From Methanobacteriota archaeon (GTDB lineage: Archaea > Halobacteriota > Bog-38 > Methanoflorentales > Methanoflorentaceae): a DNA stretch of 43,741 bases. This document shows, piece after piece, positions 26,579 through 35,047 of this stretch. The notes beneath the pieces are model-generated. The model made no database searches, had not been told where the DNA came from, and worked only from the letters and a program-made list of their open reading frames with translations. Location: assembly GCA_003158275.1 (NCBI GenBank), contig PMIN01000091.1, positions 4,877-48,617 of the forward strand, in the 5' to 3' direction. The position numbers and the translations under genes are program-made. Each line of letters starts with the position of its first letter. Position 1 is the stretch's first letter.

Positions 26579-27553
26579 ATGGCCTCCACGGAACTTCAGC
26601 AGGATCGTCAGAATGTAAACACGGCACTAGAGGCCGTTATTACACCTTCACAGCTCTCGAAGGTCATTGTTGGCATTCCGTGCTACAACGAAGAAGTGGC
26701 GATTGGCAGTCTTGTCTTGCGCGCCTTCCAATACGCGGATAAAGTCGTCGTCATTGATGATGGGTCAACTGATAAGACGACGCAGGTTGCACGTCTCGCT
26801 GGCGCTGAAGTGATCGCGCAGGAGTCGAACAGGGGCAAGGGAGCTGCGCTGCGCGAGTTTTTTAAATACGCGAGCCAACAGCGCGCCGACATCATCGTCA
26901 TTCTCGACGGAGATGGCCAGCACGATCCTGATGACATTCCGAAGCTCTTGGCACCGTTGTTGAGTGACGAAGCCGACGTTGTCAACGGGAGCCGTTACTT
27001 GGACGGAGACGGTCACAGCACGCCTCGCTACCGCAGATTTGGACAGGTTGTGCTCGACAAGTTTACTCGTGTTGCGCTCAGCAAGGATGTGGACATCACC
27101 GACACGCAGAGCGGGTTCCGCGCATTCTCGATTAAAGCGGTGCCATATTTTAGATTTAACTCAAACAGGCTCGCGATCGACAGTGAGATGCTCATGGACG
27201 CTGCAAAGGCGCAACTGCGGATCGCGGAGGTAGGAGTGACCGTTCGCTATGACGTGGGGCGCTCCTCCGCGCATCCCGTGCGGCACGGCGTGCAGGTGCT
27301 AGCGGGCGTGTTTCGCAACGCTGAGTTTAAGAACCCCTTGCTCGCGTTCACCGCCCCTGGCGCGTGCCTTATCGCAGCAGGGCTGGCAGTCGGTGTTTAT
27401 ATCATAAATGACTTTCTTAAGTTCGGGAAGGTAGTGTTTGGGCCGGCGATGCTTATGGTTCTCTTCATCGTCGTCGGGACACTTATGGCGGTGACGGGGA
27501 TACTTCTCCACTCTGTGTCGTCACTCGCGTCATCGCCGGAGGAAAACCGCTAG
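26579..27553 (+). CDS. GT2 glycosyltransferase, dolichol-phosphate mannose synthase-like, with two C-terminal membrane segments
   Basis: 324 residues. VIVGIPCYNEEVAIGSLV, VVVIDDGSTDKT, NRGKGAALREFF and VILDGDGQHDPDDIPKLL (DXD) are the polyprenol-phosphate sugar synthase motifs, followed by DITDTQSGFRAF. It is expected to transfer a sugar from a nucleotide sugar to dolichyl phosphate at the inner face of the membrane. Two hydrophobic segments (LLAFTAPGACLIAAGLAVGVYII and AMLMVLFIVVGTLMAVTGILL) end the protein, as in many archaeal members. Start chosen at the ATG at 26579; the frame runs upstream but without motifs and into the opposite promoter. A strong terminator follows. GC-richer than the genes to its left. 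Confidence 0.88.
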   Translation: MASTELQQDRQNVNTALEAVITPSQLSKVIVGIPCYNEEVAIGSLVLRAFQYADKVVVIDDGSTDKTTQVARLAGAEVIAQESNRGKGAALREFFKYASQQRADIIVILDGDGQHDPDDIPKLLAPLLSDEADVVNGSRYLDGDGHSTPRYRRFGQVVLDKFTRVALSKDVDITDTQSGFRAFSIKAVPYFRFNSNRLAIDSEMLMDAAKAQLRIAEVGVTVRYDVGRSSAHPVRHGVQVLAGVFRNAEFKNPLLAFTAPGACLIAAGLAVGVYIINDFLKFGKVVFGPAMLMVLFIVVGTLMAVTGILLHSVSSLASSPEENR

Positions 27554-27580
27554 TTGTGCGGCTTTGCTCCTCCACCCGTA

Positions 27581-27606
27581 GTTTCGGCGCGACGCCGAAC
27601 TTTTTT
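27581..27606 (+). terminator. Hairpin plus T-tract terminator
   Basis: Arms ttcggcg and cgccgaa around a three-base loop, followed at once by six T. It lies 28 bases after the stop of the GT2 gene. Sequence alone makes this the clearest terminator in the window. Confidence 0.7.
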
Positions 27607-28006
27607 CGTTACCGACCGAGGACAGGTGTAGGGTTCGTGCGGCCCACGCGAACGGCGTTTGCCGTAACTTCTGGACCGTACGCGGGTAAGCTGTGAGATT
27701 CGGACCTTTGGTTCGAGTCGTGCTTATCTGAAACAGGGGCACTGTCGCGAATCGGCCGCGAGCGTTTGCGTCGCGAGTCTGAAAATATCTGGCATTTGTC
27801 CGACGGCAACTACGGATACGTCGCTGTTGATTTGCAACGAGCATACAGCGCGCTGCCATCGGAGTGGCTGACGTGCATGGCGCATCTTTTGAAGCAGCAT
27901 CCGCACCTCTTTTCTTTGGCGCTACGAACGAACGCGTTCGACGCAAATGCCTCTCTGATCGTTAGTTCTTAAGGCTGTTTCTGTCAGCCTAGAGTGCGTG
28001 AGCCAC
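27607..28006. other. Gap, no convincing gene
   Basis: A 68-codon plus-strand ORF (27766-27972) containing WHLSDGNYGYVAV could be a small gene, but it has no family or ribosome-binding site that I can see. Overlapping minus-strand ORFs look like shadows. Confidence 0.4.
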
Positions 28007-28258
28007 CTATCGCATGGTTAATACGGGCAAAAATCTCACGAAAATGACGATGAGAAAAAGAACGATAAGTGGTATCGCGAACGCAACATAGGCCGTCTGA
28101 ACGTGTCTGCTCCAATAGGGCGTCTCGACAAGGGTGGCTCGTGCGAAAAAGAGAAGCATGAGCGCAATCGTCGCAAGCGAACTGATTTCCATAACCGTTG
28201 CGGTTGGGGCGATCGACAGCGCGTGCACCGAGGCGACCGCTATGGAGGCGAGTGACAC
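28007..28258 (-). CDS. Small membrane protein with two to three hydrophobic segments
   Basis: 83 residues from the GTG at 28258. ATVMEISSLATIALMLLFFA and YVAFAIPLIVLFLIVIFVRFL are clear membrane helices joined by a short polar loop (TLVETPYWSRHVQ). I recognise no family. A TATA-like cttaagta lies 23-30 bases before the GTG, suggesting a leaderless mRNA. It follows the DUF1616 gene on the same strand after about 80 bases and may be a partner of it. A longer overlapping frame (to 28280) has no hydrophobic pattern. Confidence 0.5.
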   Translation of the reverse strand: MSLASIAVASVHALSIAPTATVMEISSLATIALMLLFFARATLVETPYWSRHVQTAYVAFAIPLIVLFLIVIFVRFLPVLTMR

Positions 28259-28339
28259 GATGACACATGGACTGTCTCATACTTAAGTGTGCGTGACGCG
28301 TCCACGCTTTGTAGCGCGCTTATGGGTTCAACGCAGGGC

Positions 28340-29272
28340 TCACGCAGTGACGTTTACCCACAGGTGAGTCGTCTGCAATGGTGTTGTGTCGTTGTAGCCA
28401 TACAGTAGGAAGCTCAGCTGCATGTCCTCGCCGATTCTGTCAGGCCGTACGGTCACGGGTTGCTCCCAGTTTTCATTGTTCGCGAGGTGGAGTGTCTCGG
28501 TGGAGAGCGTGCTCGAGCTGGCGTTGTCGCTCAACGTGGTTACCAAGGTGTAGTCCATGGCGCGCTGCTCGTGGTTGGTGACGCCCACAATCATCGATTG
28601 TTCCTCTCCCAAACGAAACTGAGAGGGATAATCTTGAGCTTTACCATCGGGACCGAGAATGTAAAACGCTGTGTAGGCCTCGCCCCCTGTCGGCGCAGCA
28701 ACCAGATAAATCGTTAGGGATAGGGCGACTACTGAGACAAGCACGAGCACTATGGCAAGCGTTTTTTCAAGCTTGCCATCAAGTTTTCCCCAAGGAGGCG
28801 CTCGTTTTGTGCCTGAAACGCGAGGAACAGAGACGGCAAAGCGCCGCTCCACGGGTAGCGAGCGGCGCCGCACGTAGGCGCTGACGGTTGTCACAAGCGC
28901 GAAGATTGACACGACGGCTACGACAGGCGCTGCTCGTAGCCCGAGTGGGGTGTAGCTCGCGAGGAAGCTCATGCCACCAACGATAATGACGCTCAAGACG
29001 AGCGAAAAGCCGACCCTTTCGACGTGCGTTATGTCAGCCTTCAGCGGAAAAATGGCGGCGAGCAGTGCATAGCCTGGGATGAAAAATATGAGGGTAAGGC
29101 CTATGATTGAGCGGGCCGGAGCGTTGTCAGCGACGGGAACGAAAAAGATAATGACCGCTACAGCGATAACGATCGAAATAAGCGCTAAATCGAAGTAAAC
29201 TTGAAAAAAAGGCGCATCTCCAGGGCTCGTACTGTGTCCTGCGTCAGGGATGCTTGAATTGCTTCGTGTCAC
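28340..29272 (-). CDS. DUF1616 membrane protein
   Basis: 310 residues. N-terminal part (about 25-150) has four membrane segments, with IFFIPGYALLAAIFP, the family's recognisable FxPGY motif. Another membrane segment near 172-193 leads to an extracytoplasmic C-terminal domain with FYILGPDGKAQDYP, IVGVTNHEQRAMDYTLV, the family's second signature. Function of DUF1616 is unknown; in archaea it is often found in glycosylation clusters. The GTG at 29272 is preceded by AAGGAG at a longer than usual spacing and by a TATA box about 70 bases upstream. Its C-terminal domain is repeated as a separate protein at 34380-34799. Confidence 0.85.
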   Translation of the reverse strand: MTRSNSSIPDAGHSTSPGDAPFFQVYFDLALISIVIAVAVIIFFVPVADNAPARSIIGLTLIFFIPGYALLAAIFPLKADITHVERVGFSLVLSVIIVGGMSFLASYTPLGLRAAPVVAVVSIFALVTTVSAYVRRRSLPVERRFAVSVPRVSGTKRAPPWGKLDGKLEKTLAIVLVLVSVVALSLTIYLVAAPTGGEAYTAFYILGPDGKAQDYPSQFRLGEEQSMIVGVTNHEQRAMDYTLVTTLSDNASSSTLSTETLHLANNENWEQPVTVRPDRIGEDMQLSFLLYGYNDTTPLQTTHLWVNVTA

Positions 29273-29340
29273 GTCTTCTGCGGATGCTCCTTAGGTTGTT
29301 GATGACCGACGTGTGATCGCAGACTCAATGGGGGTCATCG

Positions 29341-29350
29341 ATATATAGCT
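29341..29350 (-). promoter_or_regulatory. TATA-like box upstream of the DUF1616 gene
   Basis: Minus strand reads agctatatat. The predicted transcription start is near 29318, giving a leader of about 45 bases that includes AAGGAG. Confidence 0.5.
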
Positions 29351-29478
29351 ATTGTCGGTTCGCACCGCTATCGGAGCGCCCGGCGCCTTCAACGATATTC
29401 GTGCGCCGGGGCTTTTCGGGCGCGCTGTTTTCAGGTCTAGCACCCGCCAAACTGTTGAACCCTCTGCGCATTTTGATT

Positions 29479-30396
29479 CTAGACGAGGTAGCCGTAAAAG
29501 AAGCCGAATCCCCAAAAGACGAGGACCATGCCGACGAGAAGCGCTTGCTTCAGCGCAATGCGGGACCGATGGGCGATTGCATCGCGCAATTTTGCGGGGA
29601 AGAATTCGAACAGCAGGGTCGAAAGGTATTGCCGCCTCGTTTTCGGGGAGACGCGATGTCTAGCAACCTTTATCATGTGTCCTTCTGACGTTCCGCCGGC
29701 AAACGCCCGCTTGAGCAAAGCGTCGATTTTGAGCCTCTTCTCCGGGATCGCGTGGAAGACCTTCACATCGGGATTACACAGGATTTTGAAGCCCGCTTTG
29801 CTCACCCGCCAGACGAGTTCGGTGTCCTCGCCGCCAAGCCACTTTTTTCCCATCAGCCCGAGGCGCTCGTCAAAGAGTCCGACGCGGTCAAGCACCGTTC
29901 GTTTGACGGCCATGTTCATGCCGAAACTACGCTCGACCTCGTACGTCGTTGCCGAGGTGACGTACGAGCAGCTAATCATCCAGTACAGCTCCTCGGGCAG
30001 CCATGAACCATCGCTTTCCCATCGTGGGACGGTCAACCCTGTTACCGCGCCCACGCGCGCGTCGCCTGCGAAAGACCCGACTATCGCCTGCACCCACTTG
30101 GGGTCGGCGATTGCGTCGTCGTCGATAAACGCTATGATATCCCCGCTGCTTTCCCTAATCCCCACGTTTCTCGCATAGGACACGCCGCTGAGCTCTTCGT
30201 TGAACTTGAGTTTCACGTTGTGCCAGCCGTATACCCCCGCATCAGAGGCCACCTGGCGGTAGAGGGTCGTGTTCTGGTCAATGACGACGATAATCTCACC
30301 GACCGGATGCAGCTGATGAACGAGGGATTCGATCGTGTCGAGCAGGTGGTGGTACCGTTCGAGCGAATATGCACATATTATGGTGGTGACGTCCAC
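29479..30396 (-). CDS. GT2 glycosyltransferase, AglG/AglI-like
   Basis: 305 residues from the GTG at 30396. DVTTIICAYSLERYHHLLDTI and IIVVIDQNTTL are the first motifs, GVSYARNVGI and IIAFIDDDAIADPKWV carry the metal-binding DDD, and LGGEDTELVWRVSKAG is the acceptor-side ED motif. A C-terminal hydrophobic segment (QALLVGMVLVFWGFGFFYGYLV) anchors it. Similar enzymes add sugars (often hexuronic acids) to dolichol-linked N-glycans in haloarchaea; I infer a similar job here. Start 30396 is supported by GAGGG eight bases upstream, while the frame upstream to 30537 looks random. Ends with TAG. Confidence 0.87.
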   Translation of the reverse strand: MDVTTIICAYSLERYHHLLDTIESLVHQLHPVGEIIVVIDQNTTLYRQVASDAGVYGWHNVKLKFNEELSGVSYARNVGIRESSGDIIAFIDDDAIADPKWVQAIVGSFAGDARVGAVTGLTVPRWESDGSWLPEELYWMISCSYVTSATTYEVERSFGMNMAVKRTVLDRVGLFDERLGLMGKKWLGGEDTELVWRVSKAGFKILCNPDVKVFHAIPEKRLKIDALLKRAFAGGTSEGHMIKVARHRVSPKTRRQYLSTLLFEFFPAKLRDAIAHRSRIALKQALLVGMVLVFWGFGFFYGYLV

Positions 30397-30719
30397 GGAA
30401 GATTCCCTCTGACGTTCGTGCGCTGCCTGCGCAGGCACTTTCTGCGGGGCGCTGTGATGGCCGTTTGTTTTTTGGATAGATAAAGTGATGCATTTCGTGG
30501 GTGGACGCCGGCGCTTGCACGCTCCCGTTTTGCTCATCTGCTACCCAGGCAGCTATCTTGCTCCCGCTCAACGTGCGCTCGTCGCGAGTGCACGTCATCG
30601 CTTGACACCCGGGGATGGCAAAGCTTATGAGCACATTGAGACATTGTGCGAAACGAATCTGGTTCTCGAAAGGCGTGCTTGCCCTATCGGAACGGTTAGT
30701 AAGGCTGGGGGATGCTGAA
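30397..30719. other. Divergent promoter region
   Basis: Between the minus-strand GT2 and the plus-strand membrane protein. A minus-strand TATA-like ctttatcta near 30478-30486 lies about 85 bases before the GT2 start. The plus-strand frame extends back to 30615 without hydrophobic or known motifs. Confidence 0.4.
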
Positions 30720-32447
30720 ATGGCAGTAACTGTGAGGACGAAACTGCTTGTCGCAGCACTACTCACCGCAATGTCGTGGATGCTGTGGGCGCTCGCTCTC
30801 ATTCCGATTAAAATGAGTGGTTTGCAGGTCGGCAGCTTCGGATTGGCCGCTAGTCTCCCCCCCGTTTTTTATTTTGCAAGCGTTATCCTGAGCATCGCGT
30901 TTATCGTCAACCTCGCGACACCAGGCGAAGGCCGATGGAGAGACGTGCTCTTTGTGAGTCAGGTGGCCCTTCTGATAACGTTTCTTTTTGTCACGCCGGC
31001 GCTAATCGAGCCGTTTCCGAGGTTTGAATCGACGTACATCGTCATGGGGCTTACCTCTATAGTGACGGCCACCGGCACCATTAATCCCAACGTTTCGACG
31101 TTGTTTAACTGGCCAGGCGCTTGGGCACTCTTTTCCACTACATTTCAGGTGTTGGCCTCATCAGAGGCGCAGCTCGTCTTCGTTAAGTACTATACCGCCT
31201 TTGTGGAGGCGACGTATGGAATCCTCCTCTACGTTCTCTACCGCGGATTCTTTAGCAAGAGGCAAACCTATTTGGCGCTTTTCCTGTTCTACATAATGAA
31301 TTATGTCGGACAAGACTACTTGAGTTCTGAGTCGGTGGCGTATATTCTCTTTCTCGCATTTTTGGCGATCTTGTTCGCCCACGTGATTCGCGCGCCGACG
31401 CGAACGATTCGATATCCCTCGGTTGCTGTTGCGTTTCTCCTATCCATCACTTTTCTGTCGCTCGTGGTAACGCACTTCCTCACCTCTTTTGCCCTCCTTG
31501 TATTTTTTTTCATAGTGGCGTATTCTTCCCGAGTTGTTGCAAAGGTGAGACTCGACCGATTTGTGCCGCCGTACGTGCTGGGTTTTATCGGCTGGATGCT
31601 GTTCGGCTCTGCCGCATATTTTGATTATATATTCCACCTTGAGGCGGCAGCGCCGATAACGGAAAGTCTTCCGTCAGCTGTTTCGCAAGGAGTTCAGCCA
31701 GGAATTGTCGCGGGGAGAAGCGTTCTAGGGGCTGTCAGCAGCGCGACTCACACGTTTATTTCAAACGTAGGTATCTTTTGGGCCTTATTTGTGGCCGCTG
31801 TCGGGACTGCATGGTTTGTCTATCGTTATATCCGGACTCGGAAGTTTGAAAAGATAGACGCAGTCTTCATCGCGCTGCTTATTGGCACAGCACCAATAAT
31901 CATGTTGCCTGGGTATAGCGGGGAGCTGCTGTTCCGCGGTTTCTTGCTGATACTTCCGGCGCTCGTTTATTTCCTCGTAAAAAACGCGCGTTTTCGCGTG
32001 GTGCAGGTAGCCGTGGTCCTAATCCTGCTCGGTGGGCCGATGTTGCACGTCGTTGTCGCATATGGCAACGAAAGCTTCAACTATGTAAGTCCGTCCGAAC
32101 TGTCAGGCTATGACTTTTTTAATCAGACCGTCAGCAATGCTTCCGTTTATGCGTTCTTCCCCATTGGAGACTACTTCAGCCTTCAGAACTACTCCCAACA
32201 AAACACTCTGGCACTTAATGCGCTTATAAACCGAGGACCGATAAACGCGTCGCTACAAGCCCGGCTTTTGAATAAAGGGCCATCTTACGTGTTTTTTACG
32301 CGCGGAGACGGCGCACTTGTTGGAACGCTGTATGCGACACAGCTGAATGCATATCAAAACGCCCAGAACCGGGTAGCAACCTCCGCGTATTTCAACTTGA
32401 TCTACTCGTCGAGTGGCGTTGACCTGTACCAGGTGCGGCCCCAATGA
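30720..32447 (+). CDS. Large multi-span membrane protein, polymerase- or GT-C-like
   Basis: 575 residues from the ATG at 30720. About twelve hydrophobic segments fill residues 1-440. They are followed by a soluble, presumably extracytoplasmic tail of some 120 residues that ends SSGVDLYQV. The tail's end resembles the NxxYDNGxxxVY endings common in archaeal GT-C/DUF2206-type membrane proteins, and the layout fits a Wzy-like polymerase or GT39-like transferase, but I see no catalytic signature, so this is only a class call. An ATG at 30615 in frame would add 35 residues without membrane character. GGGGGA lies shortly before 30720. Confidence 0.7.
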   Translation: MAVTVRTKLLVAALLTAMSWMLWALALIPIKMSGLQVGSFGLAASLPPVFYFASVILSIAFIVNLATPGEGRWRDVLFVSQVALLITFLFVTPALIEPFPRFESTYIVMGLTSIVTATGTINPNVSTLFNWPGAWALFSTTFQVLASSEAQLVFVKYYTAFVEATYGILLYVLYRGFFSKRQTYLALFLFYIMNYVGQDYLSSESVAYILFLAFLAILFAHVIRAPTRTIRYPSVAVAFLLSITFLSLVVTHFLTSFALLVFFFIVAYSSRVVAKVRLDRFVPPYVLGFIGWMLFGSAAYFDYIFHLEAAAPITESLPSAVSQGVQPGIVAGRSVLGAVSSATHTFISNVGIFWALFVAAVGTAWFVYRYIRTRKFEKIDAVFIALLIGTAPIIMLPGYSGELLFRGFLLILPALVYFLVKNARFRVVQVAVVLILLGGPMLHVVVAYGNESFNYVSPSELSGYDFFNQTVSNASVYAFFPIGDYFSLQNYSQQNTLALNALINRGPINASLQARLLNKGPSYVFFTRGDGALVGTLYATQLNAYQNAQNRVATSAYFNLIYSSSGVDLYQVRPQ

Positions 32448-32918
32448 TCAACCTCGCCTGTCAGCGCTGATAACCTCGACAAGGGTCAAGGTCGGTCGGT
32501 GAAAACAGTGTGCGATTACTGCGTTCTCAACGGCGCCTTTGGCGCTGTCAGCACAAGCGCAACTCGGCCCGCTATAGCGCACGGCAAACGAAACCCGCTT
32601 TGTGAGCATCATCGTGCAAAAAAACGTCAAGAGTCCTATTCGGCTTGTAGTAGCGATCAGTGCTTGCAGTCAAAAAAGGACTTGCGCTCGTTCTTTTAGA
32701 GACGGGTCGTACGGCGATGGGTCGTACGGCTATTGCTTGTATAATCTGGCATAGATAAACTTCACCGCATTCAGGCTTGCTCGTTGCCGTCGTCTGAAGA
32801 CAAACAGTCACTTCACGTTGTGGTGGCGCTGGTGGTTATCGTTTGCACGCGCGACGCCTTTTGGTTAGCGTCGGCAGTGCAGAGTTGCACGTTAGCGCAC
32901 TTAGCACATTGCTTTGAA
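32448..32918. other. Convergent gap, no gene seen
   Basis: Lies between two convergent genes. It contains a short tandem direct repeat of gggtcgtacggc at about 32703-32732. Small ORFs lack motifs. Confidence 0.4.
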
Positions 32919-34025
32919 TCACTTAACTTGTTTTTGCAAGTTCCACAAAAATATAACCACACCTGCGGGTGCAGCAACCGAAAGCAGTGCCCACAGCCAT
33001 TGAGTCCGCGCAGCTTGCAGTGGCGCAAGAACCTGTGACGGAGCGTTTGACGAAGACGCGAAAGTTTGCGTGGCAGGGTGGGTGCCGTTCAAAGTAGCAA
33101 AAGTGACGTCGTTGTTTTTTAAGTATTGTATGTAGTCCCTTAATACCCCGAGCTTTGTCGAATTTACTGTGTCACCGAACGGTCCAGTTGAAAAGTACCG
33201 GTAGTGGTACACGACCACGATGTCTTGGACGTTTGGATTGCTGAGCAGCGGCGCAGTCTGGTTGATCAACAATTGGAGGACTGCGCTCGCATTCCCTCTG
33301 AGGTCCGGGAGTGCTATACTCTGGGTTTCCGATCTGAGCTGGCCGTCTTGCATCGTTGGCTGGACGTCTTCGGGGCAGGAAGAATATACGGTGAAATTGA
33401 GGGCAGCGAGTGCCTTAAGAGTATTGTAATCGCCTATGTTGTAGGGCGGGATGAAGCTTGTCGGCGCGGTGCCGAAAGCACTCTGCATTAAGTTCTTCCC
33501 TTCCGCTATCTCCGCGTATTGCTCGTCGTATGGCATCCCTCGAAACTCACTCGGTACTTGCCCACCGTAGAGCTCATGATTATCGTGGTGATCATAGCCG
33601 TGTTGGGCAAGTTCGAACAGGTTGTTTGACGCGAGAGATCGCAGGTATGCGACAAACGCAGTAATCCCTGCATCACCCTGGTTGGTGTTCGCGAGGGACG
33701 CGAGCGGAATCACCCCGAACGGTATAGGCCCTTCCTCATATGCTAAGGGATTGCTGCTATTACTTTCAATATAGCTCGCGAGCGACGGGAGCGGAATCAC
33801 TCCGAGCGTTACCGGAACGCCCTCGTCGATTTGAATCTGGTTCACCGCTTTGAGTGTGCTAAAACCCGAGTTCGCTGTGACGTCATCGTCTCTGAACATG
33901 ACGCATTTGTACTGTCCATCTGACCCCGCTATCGTGGCAGAAGGCACAAGTGCGGTCGTGATCAGCAGGAGGAAGCACACTGACACTGCTACGGTCAGTA
34001 GTTGACCACGGGCACTCCCGTTCAT
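32919..34025 (-). CDS. DUF2334-like polysaccharide deacetylase family protein, membrane-anchored
   Basis: 368 residues. An N-terminal signal or anchor segment (LLTVAVSVCFLLLITTALV) and a C-terminal one (WLWALLSVAAPAGVVIFLW) place the domain outside the cell. FRDDDVT (44-50) carries the metal-binding Asp residues, QHGYDHHD (141-148) the His residues, and FIPPYN near 191-196 the family's conserved loop. This matches DUF2334 within the NodB-like superfamily; it may deacetylate or bind an extracellular glycan. Residues 73-84 (LGVIPLPSLAS) recur at 102-112 (FGVIPLASLAN), a 29-residue tandem duplication in the active-site region. Strong TATA box upstream; neighbour of the free DUF1616 domain. Confidence 0.8.
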   Translation of the reverse strand: MNGSARGQLLTVAVSVCFLLLITTALVPSATIAGSDGQYKCVMFRDDDVTANSGFSTLKAVNQIQIDEGVPVTLGVIPLPSLASYIESNSSNPLAYEEGPIPFGVIPLASLANTNQGDAGITAFVAYLRSLASNNLFELAQHGYDHHDNHELYGGQVPSEFRGMPYDEQYAEIAEGKNLMQSAFGTAPTSFIPPYNIGDYNTLKALAALNFTVYSSCPEDVQPTMQDGQLRSETQSIALPDLRGNASAVLQLLINQTAPLLSNPNVQDIVVVYHYRYFSTGPFGDTVNSTKLGVLRDYIQYLKNNDVTFATLNGTHPATQTFASSSNAPSQVLAPLQAARTQWLWALLSVAAPAGVVIFLWNLQKQVK

Positions 34026-34379
34026 GCGAAAACCCTGTTAAAGCTCTAGGGAGTCACCTTATATAGAAGTGGTGTTGCCGAGGGCGTCCTGGTCGTTTGT
34101 TCAGAAGGGGTGGTCATTCCTGAGGGTCAACGCGGGAAACGCGGTTGCGTCTTGTCGCTCAACCAATCACAGGACAACGCAAACTTGATTTTTTCCGCTT
34201 TACGCAGGCCGTACGGCCGCCGATCCATATCACGGCCCATCTGCGGGGACGCTTCAGTATAACATCGTGTGGGCTCGCGGCCGCACGAGATAGTCTCAAG
34301 CGTGCAGCAGCGTTGCTTGTGCCATCTTCGCGGCACAAGAAAACATTTATGAGCGAGCGCGCGGAATTAGACCTAAGGT
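34026..34379. other. Divergent promoter region
   Basis: A strong minus-strand TATA box at 34058-34068 serves the DUF2334 gene. A plus-strand acatttatga near 34343-34352, 28-37 bases before the GTG at 34380, may serve the small DUF1616-like gene. No gene inside. Confidence 0.5.
34058..34068 (-). promoter_or_regulatory. TATA box of the DUF2334 gene
   Basis: Minus strand reads ttctatataag. It is close to the archaeal consensus. Transcription would begin near 34037, about 12 bases before the ATG at 34025. Confidence 0.6.
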
Positions 34380-34799
34380 GTGAATCGTAAACTTCTTACG
34401 TGGGTGCTCGCGGCCGTTTTAATCCTCGCGGTTTGCGGAACGATACTGATCATCGTACTTCCGCAGCCAGGCGAACCGTTTACTGAGCTGTACCTGTTAG
34501 GTGCGAGCGGAAAAGCCTCAGATTATCCGACGAATCTCACAGTCGGCCAGAAAGCCAATGTGACCGTCGGTGTCGTCAATCACGAGAACGCGGACGTCGA
34601 CTACACGCTGGTGGCAACGCTGGCCAACAAAACTATTTCGAACCAATCTTTCGGCCTCGCTAACACACAGCAATGGCAAGGCTCGATCTCATTTACGGCC
34701 ACCACCCGAGGCTCGGGGCAAAAATTGGCGTTTGATTTGTACAAGCAGGGCGACGCGAACGTGTATAGGTCAGTATACCTTTTTGTCACCGTCACGTGA
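34380..34799 (+). CDS. Free-standing DUF1616 C-terminal domain protein
   Basis: 139 residues. One N-terminal membrane segment (LLTWVLAAVLILAVCGTILII), then an extracytoplasmic domain with LYLLGASGKASDYP and VGVVNHENADVDYTLVA, which aligns directly with the C-terminal domain of the DUF1616 protein at 28340-29272 (FYILGPDGKAQDYP, VGVTNHEQRAMDYTLV). The multi-span N-terminal part is missing. The GTG start fits an almost leaderless mRNA from the TATA-like box upstream. Likely role: an outward-facing accessory domain; function unknown. Confidence 0.75.
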   Translation: MNRKLLTWVLAAVLILAVCGTILIIVLPQPGEPFTELYLLGASGKASDYPTNLTVGQKANVTVGVVNHENADVDYTLVATLANKTISNQSFGLANTQQWQGSISFTATTRGSGQKLAFDLYKQGDANVYRSVYLFVTVT

Positions 34800-35047
34800 C
34801 CAAACGGACGCTTGTGCGTTCTGGCGCACGTGTGCGTGAGCAACAAGATCGGCTGCGCGCCCTCTCGCGCGCCCCCGGTGTGTTTGGCCAACGATCCGAT
34901 GCGCCAGACGAAATAGTTCTGTCGCGAAGCAAGCCCCTTTGAATGGGAACGGGCTTCATTGCCAGCCGATGGGCATTTGAGCGTGACGGCATATTCTTAT
35001 AGGGGTACTACGATCAACGAACTACTGATTGAAAGAATGGTGGGATC

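Noticed and set aside
27700-27740. tRNA-like ggttcgagtc
   Set aside because: Resembles a T-loop, but no stem pairs around it and no acceptor or anticodon arm can be built.
29528-30178. 216-codon plus-strand ORF
   Set aside because: Antisense to the AglG-like GT2; Ser/Thr/Pro-rich shadow without motifs.
32700-32735. Repeat array
   Set aside because: Only two short tandem copies of gggtcgtacggc; no CRISPR-like spacing or further units.
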